From IMG/VR virus record IMGVR_UViG_3300046820_001502, positions 1-56,790 of that record: DNA of 56,790 nt, one strand, 5' to 3'. Below the pieces are notes generated by a model. It saw nothing but the letters and a program-made list of their open reading frames with translations. It made no database searches and had not been told where the DNA came from. Every line of letters starts with the position of its first letter. The stretch's first letter is position 1. The translations under genes were made by a program, and so were the position numbers. This document shows positions 41,001-49,420 of this stretch, one piece after another. The stretch comes from a virus.

Positions 41001-44000
41001 ACACATAAAATTCACCATCAGGAATTGTACAATCTTTTTCATAATTTAAGGTATATGTAAATCGTGGTTCTTGTGTAGGAGTATCAGCATCTTGAACAAT
41101 ATTAAAACCAACAACATAGAATATGTCACACGCATTATAATATTGTGTAAATGTATGTGAAACATCAAAACATAAATAGTTTGATGTCATATTGAAATAT
41201 GCTGGAGATATTACAGTTGTTAAAGGAATTAAATCTCCTAAATCATTACATTGATATAAATAAAGTGCCACAACAAAAGATGGTTGGTACGAAGATAGGT
41301 TAATCTTCCACCATACATTACCACAAAGTCTTATACTATCTCCAGCTCTAACATTAACTGGTGATGGAACACCTAAAAAGGCTGTATCACCTCTAAGGGG
41401 GTTCGCACTAAATCTTATAGGAACTCCTATATCCCAAGGACAACCATTCCAACCACATTCGGAACTACCCATCCAAAGAAAATTTGTGTTTGTGTCTGGC
41501 TGTGGGGTTAGTTTAAATTTACCCGAATTTGACGCTATTAATGTATTATCTATGTTACAACTTCCACCTCCACCAGTACAAGTTAATGTTACATTTACAG
41601 ATCCACTTGTTCCTGAGGTTGCGGTTATACAAGTTCCGATAAAATTAATACTTGTTGCACTTGATTGAACTAAATTTCCTTCGTCGAATATAGAAATTGC
41701 ACCTCCTCCGCCGCCACTTGTACCTGAAGATCCGTTTGTACCATTTGTTCCCGAAGTTCCAGGTGATCCTGTTGCCCCATTTGTTCCGTTTGTTCCTGAC
41801 GTACCATTTGTTCCGTTAGTTCCTGAAGTTCCCGGTGATCCTGTCGCCCCATTTGTTCCGTTTGTTCCTGACGTACCATTTGTTCCGTTAGTACCTGAAG
41901 TTCCCGGTGATCCTGTCGCCCCATTAGTTCCGTTTGTTCCCGAAGTCCCATTTGTTCCATTCGTACCTGAAGTTCCCGGTGATCCTGTCGCCCCATTAGT
42001 TCCGTTTGTTCCCGAAGTCCCATTTGTTCCATTCGTACCTGAAGTTCCCGGTGATCCTGTTGCCCCATTTGTACCATTAGTTCCTGAAGTACCATTTGTA
42101 CCATTAGTTCCTGAAGTTCCCGGTGATCCTGTAGCCCCATTTGTACCATTAGTTCCTGAAGTACCATTTGTACCATTAGTTCCTGAAGTACCAGGTGATC
42201 CTGTCGCCCCATTTGTTCCGTTTGTTCCTGACGTTCCATTTGTACCATTAGTTCCGTTTGTTCCATTAGTACCCGAAGTCCCATTAGTTCCATTCGTTCC
42301 TGAAGTCCCATTAGTCCCGTTAGTTCCATTTGTTCCTGACGTACCCCTTGTTCCTGACGTTCCATTAGTTCCGCTAGTACCATTTGTTCCATTTGTTCCT
42401 GATGTACCGTTCGTTCCTGAAGTTCCATTTGTTCCGTTAGTTCCATTGGTTCCCGAAGTTCCGTTTGTACCGTTGGTACCAGAAGTCCCATTTGTTCCAT
42501 TAGTTCCATTTGTTCCGCTAGTACCATTCGTACCGCTTGTCCCATTCGTACCATTCGTTCCTGATGTTCCATTTGTTCCGTTGGTCCCGTTAGTACCTGA
42601 CGTTCCATTTGTACCACTAGTACCATTAGTTCCGTTAGTTCCGCTAGTACCATTAGTACCGCTCGAACCATTTGTTCCATTTGTTCCTGAAGTACCATTT
42701 GTTCCATTAGTACCCGATGTTCCGTTGGTACCGCTAGTTCCGTTAGTTCCATTAGTCCCTGACGTACCGTTGGTTCCTGAAGTTCCATTAGTTCCATTTG
42801 TACCACTTGTTCCATTTGTACCATTAGTTCCTGAAGTTCCGTTTGTTCCATTTGTACCATTTGTCCCGTTGGTCCCTGAAGTCCCGTTAGTACCTGAAGT
42901 ACCATTCGTTCCTGACGTACCGTTTGTTCCATTAGTACCTGATGATCCGTTTGTACCGTTAGTACCTGAAGTTCCATTTGTCCCGCTAGTTCCGTTAGTA
43001 CCATTAGTTCCTGATGTACCATTAGTTCCGTTTGTCCCTGAAGTACCATTAGTGCCTGATGTTCCGTTTGTTCCATTTGTCCCGCTAGTTCCGTTTGTAC
43101 CATTGGTTCCGTTTGTTCCGCTAGTCCCGTTAGTACCGTTGGTACCACTTGAACCATTTGTTCCATTAGTTCCCGACGTACCGTTTGTACCTGAGGTTCC
43201 GTTAGTACCATTCGTACCGCTAGTGCCATTTGTTCCATTCGTACCGCTAGTTCCATTTGTACCATTAGTTCCCGAAGTTCCATTGGTACCTGATGTTCCG
43301 TTAGTCCCATTAGTACCACTAGTTCCATTCGTACCGTTTGTTCCGCTAGTACCGTTGGTTCCACTTGAACCATTTGTTCCATTCGTCCCTGAAGTGCCGT
43401 TTGTCCCATTTGTTCCATTTGTTCCCGAAGATCCGTTTGTTCCGTTAGTACCTGATGTTCCATTGGTTCCGTTAGTTCCATTCGTCCCTGATGTACCATT
43501 TGTTCCTGATGATCCGTTTGTACCGTTAGTACCTGATGTTCCATTAGTTCCCGAAGTCCCATTTGTACCGTTGGTACCACTTGAGCCATTAGTTCCGTTC
43601 GTTCCGCTCGTACCGTTTGTTCCTGACGTTCCATTTGTACCATTCGTTCCATTTGTACCATTTGTTCCTGAAGTTCCATTGGTTCCCGAAGTTCCGTTGG
43701 TTCCATTCGTACCTGAAGTTCCATTAGTACCATTTGTTCCGTTAGTTCCTGAAGTTCCGTTAGTTCCGCTCGTACCATTTGTTCCATTAGTTCCATTAGT
43801 ACCGTTGGTTCCTGAAGTCCCATTTGTTCCTGAAGTTCCGTTGGTTCCACTAGTACCATTTGTACCGCTCGTACCATTAGTACCCGATGTTCCATTAGTT
43901 CCGTTTGTTCCATTAGTTCCGTTTGTTCCCGATGTACCATTAGTACCACTTGTACCATTCGTTCCATTAGTTCCTGAAGTACCATTAGTTCCCGATGTCC

Positions 44001-47000
44001 CATTTGTCCCATTCGTACCTGATGTTCCATTTGTGCCGTTAGTTCCGTTTGTACCGCTAGTACCATTTGTACCATTTGTTCCTGAAGTTCCATTGGTTCC
44101 GTTAGTTCCTGAAGTTCCATTTGTACCTGACGTTCCATTGGTACCATTTGTTCCTGAAGTACCATTCGTACCTGATGTTCCATTAGTCCCATTAGTACCT
44201 GAAGTTCCGTTGGTACCATTTGTTCCTGAAGTACCATTTGTTCCGTTTGTACCTGAAGTACCGTTGGTTCCGTTAGTACCACTTGTACCATTCGTACCTG
44301 ATGTTCCGTTAGTTCCATTTGTACCGCTAGTACCATTAGTACCATTTGTTCCTGATGTGCCGTTAGTCCCAGAAGTTCCATTGGTTCCACTTGTTCCGTT
44401 AGTACCATTCGTTCCTGACGATCCATTGGTTCCATTGGTACCTGATGTTCCATTAGTCCCACTTGTTCCATTTGTACCATTTGTTCCTGAAGTACCATTA
44501 GTTCCGCTAGTTCCGTTTGTACCATTTGTTCCGCTAGTTCCATTTGTTCCGTTCGTACCGCTAGTACCATTTGTACCTGAAGTTCCGTTCGTACCATTTG
44601 TTCCTGATGTTCCATTCGTACCTGAAGTTCCATTTGTCCCATTCGTACCACTAGTACCATTAGTTCCATTTGTACCGTTAGTTCCGTTTGTTCCTGATGT
44701 CCCATTTGTTCCGTTGGTTCCTGATGTTCCATTAGTACCTGAAGTTCCATTTGTGCCGTTAGTTCCGTTTGTACCGCTAGTTCCATTGGTTCCGTTAGTT
44801 CCTGAAGTTCCATTTGTACCTGACGTTCCATTGGTACCATTTGTTCCTGAAGTACCATTCGTACCTGATGTTCCATTAGTCCCATTAGTACCTGAAGTTC
44901 CGTTGGTACCATTTGTTCCTGAAGTACCATTTGTTCCGTTTGTACCTGAAGTCCCGTTTGTCCCACTTGTTCCGTTGGTTCCATTCGTTCCATTAGTCCC
45001 ACTTGTTCCGTTGGTTCCATTCGTTCCGCTAGTTCCATTAGTCCCATTTGTTCCGTTAGTCCCATTCGTTCCGCTAGTTCCATTCGTTCCTGACGTTCCA
45101 TTCGTACCGTTGGTACCACTTGAACCATTTGTTCCGTTAGTACCCGAAGTTCCGTTTGTACCATTCGTCCCTGAAGTACCATTTGTTCCGCTTGTACCGT
45201 TAGTCCCATTAGTTCCACTAGTACCATTTGTTCCGTTTGTTCCACTAGTTCCGTTAGTACCTGAAGTACCGTTGGTTCCATTTGTACCGCTAGTACCGTT
45301 TGTTCCATTTGTTCCTGAGGTTCCATTCGTACCGCTAGTACCATTAGTACCATTTGTTCCCGAAGTACCATTTGTACCATTCGTACCTGAGGTTCCGTTT
45401 GTTCCGCTAGTTCCATTTGTTCCATTAGTACCGCTAGTCCCGTTAGTTCCATTTGTTCCTGAAGTTCCATTAGTACCCGAAGTACCATTCGTACCATTAG
45501 TTCCTGACGTACCATTAGTACCGTTGGTTCCATTCGTACCATTCGTACCATTTGTACCACTAGTCCCATTTGTTCCTGATGTTCCATTCGTACCACTAGT
45601 TCCGTTAGTTCCATTTGTACCTGAAGTACCATTAGTGCCGTTTGTACCAGATGTTCCATTCGTTCCGCTAGTACCATTTGTTCCGTTTGTCCCTGACGTT
45701 CCATTAGTTCCGTTCGTTCCATTCGTTCCGTTGGTTCCCGAAGTTCCATTGGTTCCATTTGTACCACTTGTACCGTTAGTACCATTAGTTCCGTTTGTTC
45801 CATTTGTACCACTTGTACCGTTAGTACCATTAGTTCCTGATGTTCCGTTAGTCCCATTAGTACCCGATGTACCATTTGTTCCGCTAGTTCCGTTGGTTCC
45901 ATTAGTACCATTCGTACCATTAGTTCCGCTAGTACCATTTGTACCGTTAGTTCCTGATGTTCCGTTTGTCCCTGAAGTACCGTTAGTACCGTTGGTTCCC
46001 GAAGTTCCATTCGTTCCGTTTGTACCTGAAGTTCCATTTGTACCATTTGTCCCCGATGTACCATTAGTACCTGAAGATCCGTTCGTACCATTCGTTCCGC
46101 TAGTTCCATTAGTACCATTCGTTCCACTAGTACCATTTGTTCCAGACGTACCATTTGTTCCATTAGTACCGCTAGTTCCGTTCGTACCATTTGTTCCATT
46201 AGTACCGTTAGTACCTGATGTTCCGTTTGTTCCATTCGTACCTGATGTTCCATTGGTTCCATTTGTTCCTGACGTACCGTTCGTACCGCTAGTACCGTTT
46301 GTTCCATTTGTTCCTGACGTTCCATTAGTTCCATTAGTTCCGTTAGTACCGTTTGTTCCCGATGTCCCATTCGTACCGCTAGTACCATTAGTTCCGTTAG
46401 TACCGTTTGTACCTGAGGTTCCGTTGGTTCCATTAGTTCCGTTGGTACCATTTGTTCCGCTAGTTCCATTCGTTCCTGACGTACCGTTTGTTCCTGATGT
46501 GCCGTTAGTTCCGTTAGTTCCGTTAGTACCGTTTGTTCCCGATGTTCCGTTAGTACCGTTTGTTCCCGATGTTCCGTTCGTTCCTGAAGTTCCATTTGTA
46601 CCGTTGGTACCGTTAGTTCCGCTTGAACCATTTGTTCCATTTGTTCCTGACGTACCGTTTGTTCCATTAGTACCGCTAGTACCATTTGTTCCCGATGTTC
46701 CATTAGTACCGTTGGTTCCTGATGATCCGTTTGTACCATTTGTCCCACTAGTGCCATTTGTGCCTGAAGTTCCATTCGTTCCATTGGTACCGTTAGTTCC
46801 TGATGTTCCGTTTGTTCCATTCGTACCTGAGGTTCCGTTGGTACCATTTGTTCCGTTTGTACCATTTGTACCCGATGTCCCATTGGTTCCGTTCGTTCCG
46901 CTAGTTCCATTGGTTCCGTTTGTTCCCGATGTTCCGTTGGTACCATTTGTTCCATTAGTTCCGTTCGTACCGCTAGTTCCGTTGGTACCATTTGTTCCAT

Positions 47001-49302
47001 TAGTACCATTTGTACCTGATGTACCATTCGTTCCACTAGTTCCATTCGTTCCGTTTGTACCATTCGTTCCATTTGTCCCGCTAGTTCCATTAGTACCTGA
47101 TGTTCCGTTTGTTCCATTAGTACCCGACGTCCCGTTTGTTCCAGAAGTACCATTAGTACCGTTGGTACCGCTTGAACCATTTGTTCCATTCGTTCCCGAA
47201 GTTCCATTAGTACCTGATGTACCATTGGTTCCATTAGTACCTGAAGTTCCGTTTGTCCCATTCGTACCTGATGTACCATTTGTTCCCGAAGTTCCATTCG
47301 TACCATTCGTACCTGAAGTTCCATTTGTACCTGAGGTTCCGTTTGTTCCGTTTGTGCCCGATGACCCATTAGTTCCATTCGTACCGTTGGTACCATTTGT
47401 ACCTGAAGTCCCATTAGTTCCTGACGATCCATTTGTCCCATTAGTACCCGATGTCCCATTAGTACCCGATGTTCCGTTAGTACCGTTGGTTCCATTTGTT
47501 CCGTTAGTTCCATTTGTTCCGCTAGTACCGTTGGTTCCGTTTGTTCCATTCGTTCCGCTAGTTCCATTTGTACCTGAGGTTCCATTCGTTCCGTTTGTTC
47601 CTGATGTTCCATTAGTACCGTTTGTTCCTGAAGTTCCATTGGTACCACTTGAACCATTTGTTCCATTAGTACCGTTAGTTCCATTCGTACCTGATGTTCC
47701 GTTAGTCCCTGATGTACCATTTGTTCCATTTGTCCCTGAAGTACCATTAGTCCCGTTTGTTCCATTTGTACCTGAGGTACCATCAGCCCCACTTGTTCTA
47801 TAATATGTATTTCCGCTTGTATCAACAACAACAAATCTTGTTGCTCCTGAATTAATTGTAATGCCTGTAATACTTAACGCATCCGTAGTTGTTCTACCCG
47901 AACCATCAAAAGATATCTTATGAACTCCCGCACCATTTTTAATTTCTAACACCGGATCAGCATCAGACGCACTACCTCTTTGTATTGTAACCGCACCTAA
48001 TGTTGAATTAGTTATAATCTCAGGTTCAGATGAGTTATTATATGCTTGTTGTAAATTTGTTGTTGGACTACCTCCCGCAGCACCTACCACATCACCAAAT
48101 TTTGATACATTAAAGAATAACGCTTTTGCAGTATCTGTTAAGACAGTTGTGTCTTTTCTAAGAGAAAGTATTCCTATTAAAATGGCATCATTATTGAAAT
48201 TAGAAAATTCAACAAATTGTTCAGTTTGGATTCCAGCAACCGCCGCAGCCAAACTTGAATATGTTTGTTGTCCATATTGAACTCTAAACACACCATTTTG
48301 AACCAAATAAATTCTTTGGTTAGTTGAAGTTCCCCCTCCACCAGGTATAGTGGTGATAACACCATTCAAATCGTATTTTGTTGGATCAATAAATGTAGTG
48401 TTTGATGCCGTACCCCCTGTTTGTGTTCTATATTGAAATGTACATGGAGAGGTACCTGAAACGTATATTGTATCAGGTTGTAAAGGATTAGCAGCAAAGT
48501 TAATACCCAAACCATACAAATATTGTGCACTTGTGTTAAACCTTAAATTCGCACCATTTGCTGATGGATAGATACCCCCATTTATTAAGTTAATAGGAGT
48601 GAACATGTCACGAAGTTGTGACAATGGTGATTGGATAAAGTCAGGTTGACTAAACGCATTTATAATAGTTGTTTTGTCAGCATGTCCTAATTTACCTAAG
48701 AATATATTTTGTCTTCTTTGTGTCTCAGTTAAAGGAAGATTTGATTGTGAAAGTGTACCACCACTTGTTAAATAAATCCAACTTTCTGTATCAGTTGTTC
48801 TATATGTAGCACTATAAGTACCACCACTGTATGCGACATAATAAAGTTGCGGAAATAAAGGATTTGTAAAATCATCTACAACCCAACCTTTTACAGGTGC
48901 TACAGTAAATGTGGTTGGGGATGCAATACTTAAACCAGAAAATGAAAATACCCCTGTTGAGGAGTTAACACTTGAAATATTATATGCAATGGCAACCCAG
49001 TTTGAACCGTTACTTGCAAGTTGTAATGAATTTGTTTCCCCTAATACAACAAATGACTTATCATCAATATTCTGACCAGAATATGGTAATACAGTAACCG
49101 CACCACCACCATTATTTTTAATTACAATTAATCTACCCTGTTTTCCAACAGCTGTCTGTAGTTGAACGTTAAAGGTACCACCTGTAACGTCAATCATGTA
49201 ATCACTATCAGTAACAGTATAAGTACTGTTAATTGTAAGTTGGGGGAATGTTATACCACTAAGAGATTTAAGCCCATTACGGGCAACGAATTCATTTGCC
49301 AT
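39724..49302 (-). CDS. Giant collagen-like tail fibre with Cys-rich C-terminal repeats
   Basis: 3192 residues. Residues 1-500 form a fibre base: MANEFVARNGLKSL, then TYTVTDSDYMIDVTGGTF and IVIKNNGGGAVTVLP, a segment common at tail-fibre starts. Residues about 501-2530 are almost only G-T-N and G-T-S triplets, a collagen-type Gly-x-y repeat with Thr at x, Asn or Ser at y and almost no Pro. Near its end are seven 24-residue repeats containing GATGSPGTS. After a GTSGGGGG hinge come a beta domain (about 2540-2770) and six Cys-rich modules to the end. If triple-helical (0.286 nm per residue) the shaft would be about 0.58 micrometre. Every G-T-N-G-T gives an N-G-T sequon. Expression from a TATTTAT 58 bases upstream is possible. 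Fibre identity is strong; helix formation and glycosylation are inferred. Confidence 0.85.
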   Translation of the reverse strand: MANEFVARNGLKSLSGITFPQLTINSTYTVTDSDYMIDVTGGTFNVQLQTAVGKQGRLIVIKNNGGGAVTVLPYSGQNIDDKSFVVLGETNSLQLASNGSNWVAIAYNISSVNSSTGVFSFSGLSIASPTTFTVAPVKGWVVDDFTNPLFPQLYYVAYSGGTYSATYRTTDTESWIYLTSGGTLSQSNLPLTETQRRQNIFLGKLGHADKTTIINAFSQPDFIQSPLSQLRDMFTPINLINGGIYPSANGANLRFNTSAQYLYGLGINFAANPLQPDTIYVSGTSPCTFQYRTQTGGTASNTTFIDPTKYDLNGVITTIPGGGGTSTNQRIYLVQNGVFRVQYGQQTYSSLAAAVAGIQTEQFVEFSNFNNDAILIGILSLRKDTTVLTDTAKALFFNVSKFGDVVGAAGGSPTTNLQQAYNNSSEPEIITNSTLGAVTIQRGSASDADPVLEIKNGAGVHKISFDGSGRTTTDALSITGITINSGATRFVVVDTSGNTYYRTSGADGTSGTNGTNGTNGTSGTNGTNGTSGTNGTSGTNGTNGTNGTNGSSGTNGTSGTNGTNGTSGTNGTNGTSGTNGTSGTNGTNGTNGTSGTNGTNGTNGTNGTNGTSGTNGTSGTNGTNGSSGTNGTSGTNGTNGTNGTNGSSGTNGTNGTSGTNGTSGTNGTNGTSGTNGTSGTNGTNGTSGTNGTNGTSGTNGTSGTNGTNGSSGTNGTNGTSGTNGTSGTNGTNGTSGTNGTSGTNGTNGTNGTNGTSGTNGTSGTNGTNGTNGTNGTSGTNGTNGTNGTNGTSGTNGTNGTSGTNGTNGTSGTNGTNGTNGTNGTSGTNGTNGTSGTNGTNGTNGTSGTNGTSGTNGTNGSSGTNGTNGTSGTNGTSGTNGTNGTSGTNGTNGSSGTNGTNGTNGTSGTNGTSGTNGTNGTSGTNGTNGTNGTNGTSGTNGTSGTNGTSGTNGTNGTNGTNGTSGTNGTNGTNGTSGTNGTSGTNGTNGTNGTNGTSGTNGTNGTSGTNGTSGTNGTNGTSGTNGTNGTSGTNGTNGTNGTNGTSGTNGTNGTSGTNGTSGTNGTNGTSGTNGTNGSSGTNGTSGTNGTNGTSGTNGTNGTSGTNGTNGTSGTNGTSGTNGTNGTSGTNGTNGTNGTNGTSGTNGTSGTNGTNGTSGTNGTNGTSGTNGTNGTNGTNGTSGTNGTNGTSGTNGTNGTNGTNGTSGTNGTNGTSGTNGTSGTNGTNGTSGTNGTNGTSGTNGTSGTNGTSGTNGTNGTNGTNGTNGTSGTNGTNGTSGTNGTSGTNGTNGTSGTNGTNGTSGTNGTSGTNGTNGTSGTNGTNGTSGTNGTSGTNGTNGTSGTNGTNGTSGTNGTSGTNGTNGTSGTNGTNGTSGTNGTSGTNGTNGTSGTNGTNGSSGTNGTNGTSGTNGTSGTNGTNGTNGTNGTSGTNGTNGTSGTNGTNGTNGTSGTNGTSGTNGTNGTSGTNGTNGTSGTNGTNGTSGTNGTSGTNGTNGTSGTNGTSGTNGTNGTSGTNGTNGTNGTSGTNGTSGTNGTNGTSGTNGTNGTNGTNGTSGTNGTNGTSGTNGTSGTNGTNGTSGTNGTSGTNGTNGTSGTNGTNGTSGTNGTSGTNGTNGTSGTNGTSGTNGTNGSSGTNGTNGTSGTNGTSGTNGTSGTNGTNGTSGTNGTNGTSGTNGTSGTNGTNGTSGTNGTNGTSGTNGTNGTSGTNGTNGTSGTNGTSGTNGTNGTSGTNGTSGTNGTNGTSGTNGTNGTSGTNGTNGTNGTSGTNGTNGTSGTNGTSGTNGTNGTSGTNGTSGTNGTNGTNGTNGTSGTNGTSGTNGTSGTNGTSGTNGTSGTNGTNGTNGTNGTSGTNGTSGTNGTNGTNGTSGTNGTNGTSGTNGTSGTNGTNGTNGTNGTSGTNGTSGTNGTNGSSGTNGTNGTSGTNGTSGTNGTNGSSGTNGTSGTNGTNGTNGTSGTNGTNGSSGTNGTNGTNGTSGTNGTNGSSGTNGTSGTNGTNGTSGTNGTNGTSGTNGTSGTNGTNGTSGTNGTNGTSGTNGTNGTSGTNGTSGTNGTNGSSGTNGTNGTSGTNGTNGTNGTSGTNGTNGTSGTNGTSGTNGTNGTSGTNGTNGTSGTNGTSGTNGTNGSSGTNGTNGTSGTNGTSGTNGTSGTNGTNGTNGTNGTSGTNGTNGTSGTNGTNGTSGTNGTSGTNGTNGTSGTNGTSGTNGTNGTSGTNGTNGSSGTNGTSGTNGTNGTSGTNGTSGTNGTNGTNGTSGTNGTNGTSGTNGTSGTNGTNGTNGTSGTNGTNGTSGTNGTNGTNGTSGTNGTSGTNGTNGTSGTNGTSGTRGTSGTNGTNGTNGTSGTNGTNGTSGTNGTNGTNGTNGTSGTNGTNGATGSPGTSGTNGTNGTSGTNGTNGATGSPGTSGTNGTNGTSGTNGTNGATGSPGTSGTNGTNGTSGTNGTNGATGSPGTSGTNGTNGTSGTNGTNGATGSPGTSGTNGTNGTSGTNGTNGATGSPGTSGTNGTNGTSGTNGTNGATGSPGTSGTNGTNGSSGTSGGGGGAISIFDEGNLVQSSATSINFIGTCITATSGTSGSVNVTLTCTGGGGSCNIDNTLIASNSGKFKLTPQPDTNTNFLWMGSSECGWNGCPWDIGVPIRFSANPLRGDTAFLGVPSPVNVRAGDSIRLCGNVWWKINLSSYQPSFVVALYLYQCNDLGDLIPLTTVISPAYFNMTSNYLCFDVSHTFTQYYNACDIFYVVGFNIVQDADTPTQEPRFTYTLNYEKDCTIPDGEFYVLRNCCEPTVTEIIVGSSLTIGTFWSDAQDNCWEIESTTLAAPNSIRTLVTNYASCSSCISSNPCPDNAVIDSCCVTGLEYVTGSLDLVVGDTFVDDNGLCWNVTSGTGAPVTAPTITIGTTGYTNCDDCITTNECPEFWFINSCCKVLPQEIISIPAGTVSIGEIWIDTNGFCWVINTQVNQLPTNYSISLASQYFGGCEACKTANPCPEVVYVTIRNCCNPLQVEVYATQAFVPQTGTIFTDTNGVCWEVTSWDLTGTVSWPVPIYNSKQFDDCTQCRLDVGGCPDYYLFSACCETGVTQVAYGVFTIGLSYLEVISDNCYVCVSITTDTPTSNFYTDTPYDTCEKCLESNPCNYYEVYNCCLNTNQVVLAQGGMGFSGFYDPLTGVCFDFVSSSTGPATVSVGTITAQYSDCTTCIAAHACPA
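41705..47800 (-). repeat. 9-base-unit collagen-like repeat array (G-T-N/G-T-S)
   Basis: About 6.1 kb of GGN ACN (AAY or TCN) codons, with constant amino acids and highly variable third bases. Runs of N between S residues are usually one or two triplets, giving an irregular alternation with no single fixed period. Confidence 0.9.
41742..42245 (-). repeat. Seven 72-base tandem repeats with GATGSP unit
   Basis: Seven copies of a 24-residue unit (GTSGTNGTNGTSGTNGTN followed by GATGSP), nearly identical in DNA, unlike the codon-scrambled array upstream in the gene; they contain the only Pro codons of the collagen region. Confidence 0.8.
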
Positions 49303-49360
49303 CTATATTATTTCTTTTTTCCCTATCCAAAAGAAAATCCTTTGATTTATTTGTTATTCA

Positions 49361-49367
49361 ATAAATA
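49361..49367 (-). promoter_or_regulatory. TATTTAT element upstream of giant fibre
   Basis: TATTTAT on the coding strand, 58 bases before the ATG at 49302. The 118-base gap holds no other recognisable content. Confidence 0.35.
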
Positions 49368-49420
49368 TTTGTTAAGTAACGATTATTACCTAAAAAGAAA
49401 AATTAAATAAAAGATTGATT

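Noticed and set aside
42446-47803. Plus-strand open frame of 1785 codons reading V-P-x-V-P
   Set aside because: It is the reverse complement of the G-T-N/G-T-S repeat; GGN ACN AAY/TCN cannot give a stop on the opposite strand in this frame. The same holds for 49779-53420.
41670-47834. Minus-strand frame of 2054 codons rich in Q, M, E, L
   Set aside because: Out-of-frame shadow of the collagen-like repeat, inside the better supported fibre gene. Similar shadows occur at 49849-53385.
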